A DNA stretch of 64,000 nt, from contig NW_013657646.1 of NCBI RefSeq assembly GCF_000142905.1, positions 66,193 through 130,192 of the forward strand, given 5' to 3'. Of this stretch, positions 50,501 to 58,912 are shown in pieces (position 1 is the stretch's first letter; each line of letters begins with the position of its first letter). A model generated the notes under the pieces. It saw nothing but the letters and a program-made list of their open reading frames with translations, was not told the DNA's origin and made no database searches. The stretch comes from Thecamonas trahens ATCC 50062. Taxonomy: Eukaryota > Apusozoa > Apusomonadida > Apusomonadidae. A program made the position numbers and the translations under genes.

Positions 50501-52057
50501 TTACTCGCGCAGAACCACGTCGCCGTCCTCGTCCGAGTACTCCTCGTCGTCGGCGGCTCCGTCGTCCTCGTCGTCCGACGTCGAGCGGGCGACGTCGAGC
50601 TCGTCATCGGTATCGGCATCAACCAGGTTGAGCAGGTCGCCGTCGACTAGCTTCTGCACAATGTTGACAGCGATAAAGCCAAAGAAGTAGCGCTTGGACG
50701 AGATGACCTGGTAGCCGGTAAACTCGAGCATGACAGCGAGCTCCGTCTCGGTCGGGTACGCATCGAGCGAGCGGGCGATGTAGCCGTAGACATCCGGCGA
50801 GCCATGAACCAGGACGCCCCAGAGGCCGCCCCAGAGCAGGAGGAGGTAGTAGTAGGCCCAGGCGAGCGGAGCAAAGTCGGGCTTGCAAAAGTCGAGCCAC
50901 GCCGCCACGCCGCCGACGCGCAGCACACGGTTGGTCTCCTCCAGCGCCTCCATGATAGACGGTGCGTTGCGGAGTGCGTACGAGCCGGTCACGAGATCGA
51001 CTGCGCCGTCCTCAAACGGCATGTGGCACATGTCCGACTGCACAAAGTACACGTTGTCGAGATCCTCACCGTCGGCGCGCTCGGCCGCCAGATCGAGCAT
51101 ACGGCCCGAGAGGTCAGTCCCCACCACGTCGGCGCCCGGAAACGCCTTGGCCAGCGCAAACGTCACGTCGCCGGTCCCGCACGCAACGTCGACGACGCGG
51201 AGAACCTCGTCGCCCTCGTCGCGCTCCGCGAGCTCTGCGACTGCCGCTGACACATCGGAAATGAGCGCCTTCTTCCACGAGGCGTCCTGCCCAAACGACA
51301 GCGCCTTGGTGATAAAGTCGTACGCCGGTGCCACGACCTGAAACAGTGCTTCGTTGTACGTGAGCTTGGCAGTTGCCTCGTCCAGGTACGCCTCGGCCGA
51401 GCCCATCTCGGCAAGCTTCTGGACGGCCGTGATCTCATCGTCGTCGACGTGGAGCCGCAGGCGGAGCACAATCATGGCAGCACCGAGGAGAACAAGGATA
51501 GCAAATGCATCGCGGTTCGACGCGTCGAGCGAAACCGAGCTCACCGCGTCGGCGCCGCAGCCGCAGCCGAGCAGCCAGAGCTGGGCCAGAGCCAGCCAGG
51601 CCATGTGAGCCCAGGCGCCGGCAGGCGAGCGGCCTGCAAAGGCAGCAATGGCAGCGCCGAGAACGTGCGGGGCCCAGACAAGGGTGGTGCTACCCGCAGC
51701 CACGGCCATGACATCGCGAGCAGCAGTGGCCAGGGCCAGCGGGATCTGAGCCAGCAGGGCAGCAGGCTTGGCCGAGGTGGTGATGGCGGCGAGCGGAGCG
51801 CCAGCCACAGCAAAGACAAATGCCCAGATAGCCAGCAGAGAAGCGAGAGAGTAGCCAGGATCAGCACGGAGAGCCAGAGCCAGGTTGGGAACGGTGGTCA
51901 GCTCCACAGCATGAGCATGGATGGCGGTGACGGCAGCCGTAGTGGCGAGGGCAAGCAGCGGGAGGACAGAGCCTGCCGAGGTCGGGCCGGACCGAGGGAG
52001 CGTCAGGTACGCCAGGGATGCGCCTGTAGCGCACGCGAGTGTAGGGATCCACTCCAT
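50501..52057 (-). CDS. UbiE/COQ5-like methyltransferase fused to an N-terminal multi-helix membrane domain
   Basis: 518 residues from the Met at 52057 (MEWIPTLACATGASL); the upstream open frame is Pro/His/Ser-rich leader. Residues 1-225 contain six to seven hydrophobic segments (LLALATTAAVTAIHA, LLAIWAFVFAVAG, LGAAIAAFAG, FAILVLLGAAMIVLRL). Residues about 245-470 are a class I SAM methyltransferase of the UbiE/COQ5 type. It has VAPAYDFITKALSFGQDASWKKAL, motif I VVDVACGTGDVT, VVGTDLSGRMLDLA, VYFVQSDMCHMPF, YALRNA and the late SLDAYPTETELAVMLEFTGY. UbiE/COQ5 enzymes C-methylate a quinone ring in ubiquinone or menaquinone synthesis. The C-terminal tail (about 45 residues) is highly acidic. The fusion suggests a membrane-embedded substrate; the actual substrate is unknown. 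Confidence 0.85.
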   Translation of the reverse strand: MEWIPTLACATGASLAYLTLPRSGPTSAGSVLPLLALATTAAVTAIHAHAVELTTVPNLALALRADPGYSLASLLAIWAFVFAVAGAPLAAITTSAKPAALLAQIPLALATAARDVMAVAAGSTTLVWAPHVLGAAIAAFAGRSPAGAWAHMAWLALAQLWLLGCGCGADAVSSVSLDASNRDAFAILVLLGAAMIVLRLRLHVDDDEITAVQKLAEMGSAEAYLDEATAKLTYNEALFQVVAPAYDFITKALSFGQDASWKKALISDVSAAVAELAERDEGDEVLRVVDVACGTGDVTFALAKAFPGADVVGTDLSGRMLDLAAERADGEDLDNVYFVQSDMCHMPFEDGAVDLVTGSYALRNAPSIMEALEETNRVLRVGGVAAWLDFCKPDFAPLAWAYYYLLLLWGGLWGVLVHGSPDVYGYIARSLDAYPTETELAVMLEFTGYQVISSKRYFFGFIAVNIVQKLVDGDLLNLVDADTDDELDVARSTSDDEDDGAADDEEYSDEDGDVVLRE

Positions 52058-52467
52058 GTTGCTCGGCGACAGAGGGGTGGCGGAGAGCGGGGGTGAGGTG
52101 GGAGGGTTGGCAGGGCTGGGGGGGGGGTGGCTGGCTCTGTGCGTTGCGGGATGGGGGGAGTGGTATCTGGGGCGGCGGTTGGACGGTGCGAACAAGAATC
52201 TTTTTTAGTGTGTGTGTTGGGTGGGGGGTGGTGGGGGGGTGCGCTTGACGAGGCGATGCGGACGACGCTGAGACGCTGAGTATACGACAGCGTGTAAGCG
52301 ACGACAACAAGGCCGCACCTGTACTACCTTGACTCACTGCCGCGACTGTGGCTCGATCCCATCGAGTGTAGCACACATCATCCCCACCGCGCTAATCTGA
52401 CAACCAGTACGCAACCGAGTAAAGGGTGACGGCGACGTGTTTACGCCACCGTGCCCAGGGTAGGCGG
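52058..52467. other. Spacer between two minus-strand genes
   Basis: 410 bp holding the promoter of the methyltransferase and the 3' end of the CH-domain gene. G-rich tracts occur at about 52120-52130 and 52220-52238. No gene recognised. Confidence 0.4.
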
Positions 52468-53547
52468 CTACTGCTGTGGCGCCGGGAGTTCAGGGACGCG
52501 CGCATTGTGGTCAGCGGCCCACTGGGTGAGGTCTGTGGCGCACTCGGGGCAGGCGAGACAGTCTGAGTTGATCTTGGAGTACATGTCGAGGAGGGTGTCG
52601 ATGAGCTCGTCGCGCGAGATGTCGTCGCGCGGGTCCTTGCGCTTGCGGCGGCGCGGCGGCGGAGCAGCAGTTTCGGCGGCGTCGGTGACGGCAGGAGCAT
52701 CAGCCTCGACCGGGGTGTCGTCTGGGAAGAGGGCACCCGAGTCGACGTCGTCTTGGAGAGCAAGGTAGGCCTGGCGGATGAGCTCGACCTGCATGCGGAC
52801 CGACTTGTCATCGGGCTTGTCGACAACCATGTCGTCGGCGTCAAGAACCTGCGGCACGTCGAGCCAGTCTTCGGCAGCATCGAGGGCGGCAGACCAGGCG
52901 CTCACGGGATCGTCGAGGGCAGCCGACTCGTAGTCGAGGATCTTGGGCGAGAGCGAGTCGAGGAGAGCAGAGACAAGCTTGCCGTCCTGCCAATGGGTGG
53001 AGAAGTTGTCGACCGGCACGCCCGGGTAGCGTTCGTTGTCCTGAACCCGCGACTGGACCCACTTGAGGAGATCGTCAGCCGAGGCCTTGCCGCCCGACTT
53101 GTCGCCCTGGCCACCGACCCAGGTGACGAACAGCTGCCAGATGAAGCCCATGACGAGGACGGTATCCTTATCAACAAAGTTCTCCGGCGCCACATCGGGC
53201 TTGAAGCCGTGCTTGACGAGCAGGCCCAGGGCCAACGAGCAGTTTTCGATCTTCTGGATCCGCATGCGGGGCTTCTTGACATGCTTGGGAGCCTTGTCCT
53301 GGCTCACCACCTCGGCCAGCGGCAGCAGATAAAGTCCATCCTCAAAGGCCTCATCCACCTCACCTGGCAGCTTCAGTCCCCGCTCTGCGATCTGCGAGTC
53401 AACCCATGCACGGAATGCCTATATGTGCGGATGACGGTGATGAGTGTGTGTGTATGGGGAAGGGGTTGAGGGGGGGGGGGGGGGGGGAGGGGGGCGTACC
53501 TTCTTCTGCTGGAGAACCCAGTGGGGGGTGGTCTCAGAGGAGGACAT
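52468..53547 (-). CDS. Tandem calponin-homology actin-binding protein
   Basis: Exon 1 (53547-53500, 16 codons, MSSSETTPHWVLQQKK, donor GTACGC) joins exon 2 (53418-52468, acceptor ATATAG) in phase, giving 332 residues. CH1 (about 8-115) reads like alpha-actinin: WVLQQKKAFRAWVDSQI, EDGLYLLPLAEVVSQ, MRIQKIENCSLAL, GFIWQLFVTWV. CH2 (about 125-235) has LLKWVQSRV, NFSTHWQDGKLVSALLDSLSP and AEDWLDVPQVLDADDMV. Type 1 plus type 2 CH domains together bind F-actin. There are no spectrin repeats or Ca-binding modules after them, only a basic linker (RRRKRKDPRDD) and a short helix with CLACPEC, a possible metal site. A small actin bundler or linker is inferred. The intron is 81 bp, the shortest resolved here. 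Confidence 0.92.
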
Positions 53548-53876
53548 GGGTGAGGGGAAGGAGGAAGGGGAATAGAGATAGAGAGAGAGTGTGTGTGGTG
53601 GTAGTGGTGGTAGTGGTGGTAGTGGTGGGGAGATAGAAGAGAGAGGAGAGGAGAGGTGATGTGTATGTATGTATGTATGTGTGTGTGTATGTGTGTGTGT
53701 GTGTGTGCGTGTGTTCGGTCCGCGGTGCGGGTGACGGCCACTTGATCAGCCCTTCCTCCCCCTTCCTCCCCCTTCCTCCCCCTTTCCCCCCCTTTCCCCC
53801 CCCCCCCCCCTCCCCCGTCCCCCTCCTCACCCACACACTCTCTCTCTCCTTTGGCCAACTATCCCCCGCCACCTCC
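53548..53876. repeat. Divergent spacer filled with microsatellites
   Basis: 329 bp between the CH-domain gene (minus) and the GT47 gene (plus). It contains GAGA-rich, GTGGTG/GTAGTG and (GT)n-type tracts (about 53574-53720), then CTTCCTCCC repeats and a C run (about 53752-53815). Both promoters must lie in or near this low-complexity DNA. Confidence 0.7.
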
Positions 53877-55901
53877 ATGCTACCACCCTCCCTACATCGG
53901 CGTATATTGCTGGTGACATGCGCGGCATTGGTAGCGGCTACTGCACTCTGGTTCGCCCTCTATCCGCTCACCCGGCCTCGTCCTCGTGCCTCTGCCAGCC
54001 AGCATCGCATTCGTCGTCCATCGCCCGCTGATGGTGCTGATGGGGATATTGCTGCTGCTGGTAGTGGCCTTGTCTGTCCTCATGGTCATGTAGTGTGGAG
54101 ATCTTCGCATGACCTCAGTCGAGCTTACTGTGTCTGTGCTACCCGATTGCCTAATGCCACCGCTCCTACCTACTCGCGTTCCTGCGCAGAGGCCTTTCTG
54201 CCAGAGTGCCTCCTTGCTGCTCCAGGAAGCATTGACTCGCCAACGAGCGCAGGACTCAATCGCAGTCGCTTTCATCCGCATCACGGATGGTATGTGCCTT
54301 GCTCTGACGTAGTGGTCCTTAGAAAGGGCGCGCCGCTGCCGTGCGCCTGCTTCCGCGCGTGTACTGCCTGGCTGGAGCAGCACCACCCGGGGATCGCGGC
54401 CGACTACGACATGTACTGGCCGGGCGTCCGTCCACGATCTTGCCTCGCTCTGAAGGCGAAGCATGTTACCGACGGACGCCTGCTGGTTGCACCAGAGACG
54501 GTGCCGCAAATGGCTGTGGATGGGATGTGGCCCCAGGTCGATGCCACCGGCCGCGCCGACTGGCCGCTGGCACCAGCACCGCCCGGGACAGTCGTTCCGC
54601 TCATCGCACTGAGCGAGTGCGTGGACGAGTGCTCAGGGCACGGGCTATGTGTGAAAGGCCCGGAATGCAGCTGCTTTAGCGGCTGGACCGGCGAGACGTG
54701 CGATGTTGCGCATGTCGCCATCGACTGCCTCAACGGGTGCCACGGACCGGCCGGTGGCGAGTGCATCGCTGGTCGCTGTGTCTGCCGGCCCGGTCGCTGG
54801 GGCGATGACTGCGGCCGGGGCAGAGAGGTAAGCGTAGACAGTTGTCGAGCCAAGGTGTTCGTTGCAAGTCTCCCTGGCGCGTACGCCATCTCATGGCGGA
54901 TGGGCTCGTTTGGCCGGGCGCTCGACTTTGGCCGGCCGACGCCGGCCGCCGTCTATGAGCAGGCCCTCGCCGAGACCCAGTGTCTGGTCGACGACGCGGA
55001 AAATGCTGACGTGGTGCTCATTCCCAGCGCCGGCGACCGCTGGTACCGTCGCGACGATGTGCTCGATTTCGTCGCAACCGCTTATCCGCGCGCAATAGCG
55101 CGGTGCGAGGCAGGCGATGCCGCGCTCGTCTGGCTGCCGATGGTCGACGACGCCGGAGCGGCCGTCTACTTTGGCCGCGAGGCCGGCGCAAGCGGGCGCA
55201 TTCCGGCAGCGGCCAAGGTCTCGGTCTTTCTCGTCAACTCGGGTCTCGAGGCTGGTAGCTACTCGCCCTTTAGCCAGGGCGCGTTCCGGCCCGGTCGCGA
55301 CATTGTCATCCCGCCGTATCCCAAGACCGAGTTTGCCGGCATCGTTCCACTGCCGTCAACGCCGGTCTCGCCCAAGATCTTCTTTTCTGGCTCGATCACG
55401 TCGACCGCTACGTGGCCGATTGCGCGCGGCAATGGGCGTGCGGCTGCGCTCGCCGCTGTCGAGCGGGCGGGCGCCGACCCCGCCGACTACGCCGTTCACC
55501 GCAAGTTTGTGGAGGGCTTTGACAAGAAGATGCGAGAGGCGCGGACGTGTCTCGCGCCGCCAGGCAAGAGCGGTGGATGGGGAATCCGGCTGGCAATGGC
55601 GATGGCTGTCGGCTGCGTCCCTGTCATTGTCGACGACTCGCGGCGGCACATGTTTGACGAGATCTGGGACTACAGCGGCTTTGCTGTGCACCTTACGCCA
55701 GCTGCGGCCATTGACGAGCTCATCGCCACGGTCGACGCCCTGAGTGACAGCGACGTAGCGAGGATGCGGGAAGAGGTTGCTTGTGCGCGGGCTGTTGTCA
55801 CGTACGAGGCGTCGGTGTGGGCGCGGGTGAAGGAGGTGTTGGTGGCGCGGGAGAAGAGGGCAAGTCCGAAGCTTCCGTGCCAGCTGCTGCCTGCGAGTTG
55901 A
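53877..55901 (+). CDS. Exostosin-like (GT47) type II membrane glycosyltransferase with EGF-like repeats
   Basis: 674 residues from the Met at 53877. A short basic N-terminus (MLPPSLHRR) and one hydrophobic helix (ILLVTCAALVAATALWFAL) give a Golgi type II signal anchor. A Cys-rich region (about 70-230) and two EGF-like repeats follow (CSGHGLCVKGPECSCFSGWTGETC; CIAGRCVCRPGRWGDDC, about 245-310). Residues about 325-660 are the exostosin/GT47 fold: ETQCLVDDAENADVVLIPSAG, GRDIVIPPYPKT, KIFFSGSIT, and the diagnostic ARTCLAPPGKSGGWGIRLAMAMAVGC with VPVIVDDSRR. The family transfers sugars in heparan sulfate, arabinan or other cell-surface glycans. The acceptor is unknown here. The last 104 bp of coding sequence overlap the convergent dioxygenase gene. 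Confidence 0.88.
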   Translation: MLPPSLHRRILLVTCAALVAATALWFALYPLTRPRPRASASQHRIRRPSPADGADGDIAAAGSGLVCPHGHVVWRSSHDLSRAYCVCATRLPNATAPTYSRSCAEAFLPECLLAAPGSIDSPTSAGLNRSRFHPHHGWYVPCSDVVVLRKGAPLPCACFRACTAWLEQHHPGIAADYDMYWPGVRPRSCLALKAKHVTDGRLLVAPETVPQMAVDGMWPQVDATGRADWPLAPAPPGTVVPLIALSECVDECSGHGLCVKGPECSCFSGWTGETCDVAHVAIDCLNGCHGPAGGECIAGRCVCRPGRWGDDCGRGREVSVDSCRAKVFVASLPGAYAISWRMGSFGRALDFGRPTPAAVYEQALAETQCLVDDAENADVVLIPSAGDRWYRRDDVLDFVATAYPRAIARCEAGDAALVWLPMVDDAGAAVYFGREAGASGRIPAAAKVSVFLVNSGLEAGSYSPFSQGAFRPGRDIVIPPYPKTEFAGIVPLPSTPVSPKIFFSGSITSTATWPIARGNGRAAALAAVERAGADPADYAVHRKFVEGFDKKMREARTCLAPPGKSGGWGIRLAMAMAVGCVPVIVDDSRRHMFDEIWDYSGFAVHLTPAAAIDELIATVDALSDSDVARMREEVACARAVVTYEASVWARVKEVLVAREKRASPKLPCQLLPAS

Positions 55902-57237
55902 TGATGGCGATGCCGAGGAGCCGGGCGAGATCGGGATCGACAGAGGCGTCCATGTCGACTGCAGCCATCGCAGCGCGTGCCCGAGGCGACGGCTTCACGT
56001 CTGGATAGTACTGGGTTGACGCACGATCGACGGTGTTGGCGTGGATGGTCGGGTGGTGCTTGTTGGCGGTACCAAGCGACTCGGGCTTGAGATCGTGGGC
56101 CAGAAAGGCGGCAAGGGCGCGGCGCTCCTCCTGGGTGTAGGAAGCCGCCTGGACGCCACACGCGAGGCGGGCGGTGAGGACGCCCTTGGCCGGGAGCTTC
56201 GGATTGTCCACCGACGGCGCCACCCAGAGGTCGCGATGGTCGCGGTCGGCAAAGACATGCTCCCCGTGGACGACGCCCTGGACAAAGAGGACGAGCGAGC
56301 GCTCCGGTCCAGCGATCATGTGCCGGGCGATGAGGGCGCGGGCGGAGGAGGCCTTGGACTTGAGGATCGACGGGACCGAGAAAGCTTTGCCTGGCGCGAC
56401 GAGGCGGTGCGAGCCGGGAACAAAGCCGAGGTGGATGTTGCCGGGGTCGGCGGCGTAAAAGATAGCTTGGACCCGCCGGACACCGGTGGTGTACATGTCA
56501 GTGTGGTCGACTGTGCACTTGGCGACGGTCTTGCGATCGACGCCAGATTCGCGACAGCGGACCATGCCCGAGTCAAGCGAGACCATGTCGCCACCAGTCA
56601 TCGCCATGACAGCCGCGTGGAGACCGGGCTCGGCATAGAGGCGAGCAAAGGCGAGGCGGTAGGCGGCAGAGTGGTGGAGCTCGACGCCATGAATCCACTC
56701 GCCGGGCGCAGAGGCAACCAGCCTGTGCTTCGGCTTGGGCCGGGCGGTCCGCAAGTACGAAAACGACGCTATGCAGTGACCCTCGGCAGCGCGACGGGTT
56801 TTGACCTGATTGCGGAGCGCGATGCAGGCGGCATCAACCTTGGCCTCGCCTTTGGCCGCGGCGTCGACAGCGGCCAGATTTCCGGACAGCGTCTCTTGCA
56901 GCTCGAGGTAGCCTTCGGTGTGGCCGAACATGGCATCAAAGGCGTGCGCAAGGCCGGCAAGAACCGCGCCCTGGGTCTCGCGCGAGATGTCGGTGATGAC
57001 GACCACGCCTGCCGTTTCCAGGGATCGCGTGGCAGCGGTGATGCTGTCGTCGTCGAGCTCATCTGCGCGGACAACCACCAGCGCCTCGTTCGCCTCCTCC
57101 AGCACGCTTGCCCACGCCTCCAGGTCCGGCTGGTCACTGCTGGCGCTGCCGAGCGGACGTGACTTGACGTTGCGCGCCGTGTCGTCCGCCGGGTCTCCCG
57201 GCGCCTTGCGCTTCTTGCCCGCACCCGAGCCTGACAT
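55798..57237 (-). CDS. PhyH-like 2-oxoglutarate/Fe(II) dioxygenase with N-terminal nuclear signal
   Basis: 479 residues from the Met at 57237. The N-terminus MSGSGAGKKRKAPGD holds a monopartite nuclear signal. The core (about 70-380) looks like the phytanoyl-CoA dioxygenase superfamily. LETAGVVVITDIS is the opening strand, CTVDHTDMYTTG contains the HxD iron ligands, IHLGFVPGSHR is the usual Pro-Gly-Ser-His strand, and VVHGEHVF offers the distal His ligand. A downstream Arg for 2-oxoglutarate is not certain. Substrate unknown; a nuclear protein or nucleic-acid substrate is possible because of the signal, but this is inference. The C-terminal 25 residues are Pro/Thr/Ala-rich and are encoded in the stretch that overlaps the GT47 gene. 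Confidence 0.72.
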   Translation of the reverse strand: MSGSGAGKKRKAPGDPADDTARNVKSRPLGSASSDQPDLEAWASVLEEANEALVVVRADELDDDSITAATRSLETAGVVVITDISRETQGAVLAGLAHAFDAMFGHTEGYLELQETLSGNLAAVDAAAKGEAKVDAACIALRNQVKTRRAAEGHCIASFSYLRTARPKPKHRLVASAPGEWIHGVELHHSAAYRLAFARLYAEPGLHAAVMAMTGGDMVSLDSGMVRCRESGVDRKTVAKCTVDHTDMYTTGVRRVQAIFYAADPGNIHLGFVPGSHRLVAPGKAFSVPSILKSKASSARALIARHMIAGPERSLVLFVQGVVHGEHVFADRDHRDLWVAPSVDNPKLPAKGVLTARLACGVQAASYTQEERRALAAFLAHDLKPESLGTANKHHPTIHANTVDRASTQYYPDVKPSPRARAAMAAVDMDASVDPDLARLLGIAIINSQAAAGTEASDLPSSPAPPTPPSPAPTPTPRT

Positions 57238-58301
57238 AGGATAAAGGTGGATGCCGGTGGCTGTGGGCAGGCTTGTTGGTGGGTGGGTGCTGTCGACGAG
57301 TTGAGTGTGTCTGTATCTGCCCAAGTCGCACTGTCTTCCCCAAGTCGCACTAGCACGGCGGTATCGCTTTCACAGTGGCAGCGGACAATTGTGACGTTTC
57401 GCTGGCGAACGCCACGACAAGAGTCACTGCATGCAAGTCAACAGTTGCTATCGATACGGACTACTACAGCAACAGTCTACATCACCTCCACGTCCAGTAG
57501 GCTTGCAGTCCAGGTGCCACGGGAGGTACAAGCCAAGAGCGTGGCCCATACCATACTTTAAGCCAGATCTCTATGCACGGGCTCTTTCTCCGCCGACCAC
57601 CTACCCCCCCCCCCCCCCCCCCGCGACTACATATATACATACCACTAGGAGGTTGTGGCAGGCCCTGTTTCATCATTTACAATCAGTGGTTCGGAGACTT
57701 CATTCCTTGCGCACATGCAAGTGCCACATTCCCGTGGCTTTGCATGTGATCTCCTCATTCGAAGCACCGAGTCCAGTCCGCGTGTGCTAGTTGCGAGATA
57801 AAGATGAGCGACTTTTGCCAGCCTGAGCACCAACCTCTCTCCACTCATCCCTCTGTCGTTCTCCCGAGAACTGCTAGTCAGAGACACACACGACACATAA
57901 CACAATGGGTGCGTATGGTGGTTGCCACAGGAAGAGTGAGAGTGGACATCCCCGCATCCTCGCAGTCGATCCGCCCTTCCCCCTCCCTCCCAACACTGGT
58001 CTTGCTCCGTCCACGGGACAGACGCCCAGTTGCCCAACCCCGGCGGCTACGCGCTCTGCGATGGCTGTTATCACATACATCAGCCCAAGACGTAGCAATT
58101 GTCCTTCATGTGTACTGCTTTCTCAAAGACTTGCTACACATAGGCAAAGGCGATGACCATAGGGGATGCGATGGCGAGACATATCCATGTGTCGAGTCAG
58201 TGTTGCCTCCAAAATGTGTCCACGTGGGCCGGACATGCCACTCACCCATTTCTTTGGCTCGGCACCGTACAGAAAGCGCAAGCCGGAATTCTCCCACTTG
58301 G
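57238..58301. promoter_or_regulatory. Divergent spacer between dioxygenase and claudin-like genes
   Basis: About 1,060 bp. A C run lies at 57604-57621. At 57905 there is ATGG followed by a GTGCGT donor, and a TACAG acceptor ends at 58272. Joining them gives an in-frame start MESASRNSPTW for the downstream gene, so 57909-58272 may be an intron and the promoter may lie before 57905. Otherwise nothing is recognised. Confidence 0.45.
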
Positions 58302-58877
58302 ATGGCCTCGTTGGCCGCAGGCATCCTTCTGCCTGTCATCGGCATCTGCATTTGGGCATGCTTCTCCACCGGGTGGCTCTCGCTCTCGGTCCAGCCCTCC
58401 ATCGCCGTCTACAACTTTTCGATCGGACTGCGCGAGTTCTGCATCCAGATCTTTTCCGACGGCGGCGAAACGAACTCGTGCACCAAGTACACCTCTGACG
58501 ACAAGCCGTACTATCACGGCGGCCGTGTGACGCTCGCCCTGTGCATTGTCGGCGCAGTAGGCGCGGGGCTGTCGTTTGTCCCGGGCCTGCTGTTCTCGAT
58601 GAGATGGGCCGGGCGTGCGGCGCTGGCCGCTGCTGCGGTTGGGGCTGCCATTGCTGCCGCCGGTACCACTGGCGCGTGGGCTGCGTACTACCACCTCGTC
58701 ATCAACTCGTCCGAGTTGGATGGCGTCGACTCGTCTGATCTGCCTTCCAACTACAGGCCGAAAATCGATTACATGTTTGGCCTGGTGGCGTTTGCCTCTG
58801 CCTCCTCGACCGTGGCGTTCTTCGCCACGCTCGCTGGCCTCGTCAAGCGCGATAACAGCTACACCTCGATCAATTAG
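58302..58877 (+). CDS. Claudin/PMP22-fold four-helix membrane protein
   Basis: 191 residues from the Met at 58302. With the possible 4-nt coding exon at 57905-57908 it would have nine more (start MESASRNSPTW). Four membrane helices are clear: LLPVIGICIWACF, VTLALCIVGAVGAGLSFVPGLLF, ALAAAAVGAAIAAAGTTGAW and LVAFASASSTVAFFATLAGLV. The first extracellular loop carries the claudin-superfamily pattern: a Trp (in GWLSLSV), then 16 residues later GLREFC, then a second Cys 11 residues on. GLxxxC normally has Trp at the third place; here it is Arg. Claudin, PMP22 and EMP relatives shape junctions or associate with channels. In a protist a membrane-organising role is only inferred. The stop is 35 bp from the convergent Myb-like gene. 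Confidence 0.75.
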   Translation: MASLAAGILLPVIGICIWACFSTGWLSLSVQPSIAVYNFSIGLREFCIQIFSDGGETNSCTKYTSDDKPYYHGGRVTLALCIVGAVGAGLSFVPGLLFSMRWAGRAALAAAAVGAAIAAAGTTGAWAAYYHLVINSSELDGVDSSDLPSNYRPKIDYMFGLVAFASASSTVAFFATLAGLVKRDNSYTSIN

Positions 58878-58912
58878 CTCGCTTTTACCCGTGAGCAAGC
58901 ATTTGCCAGTGC

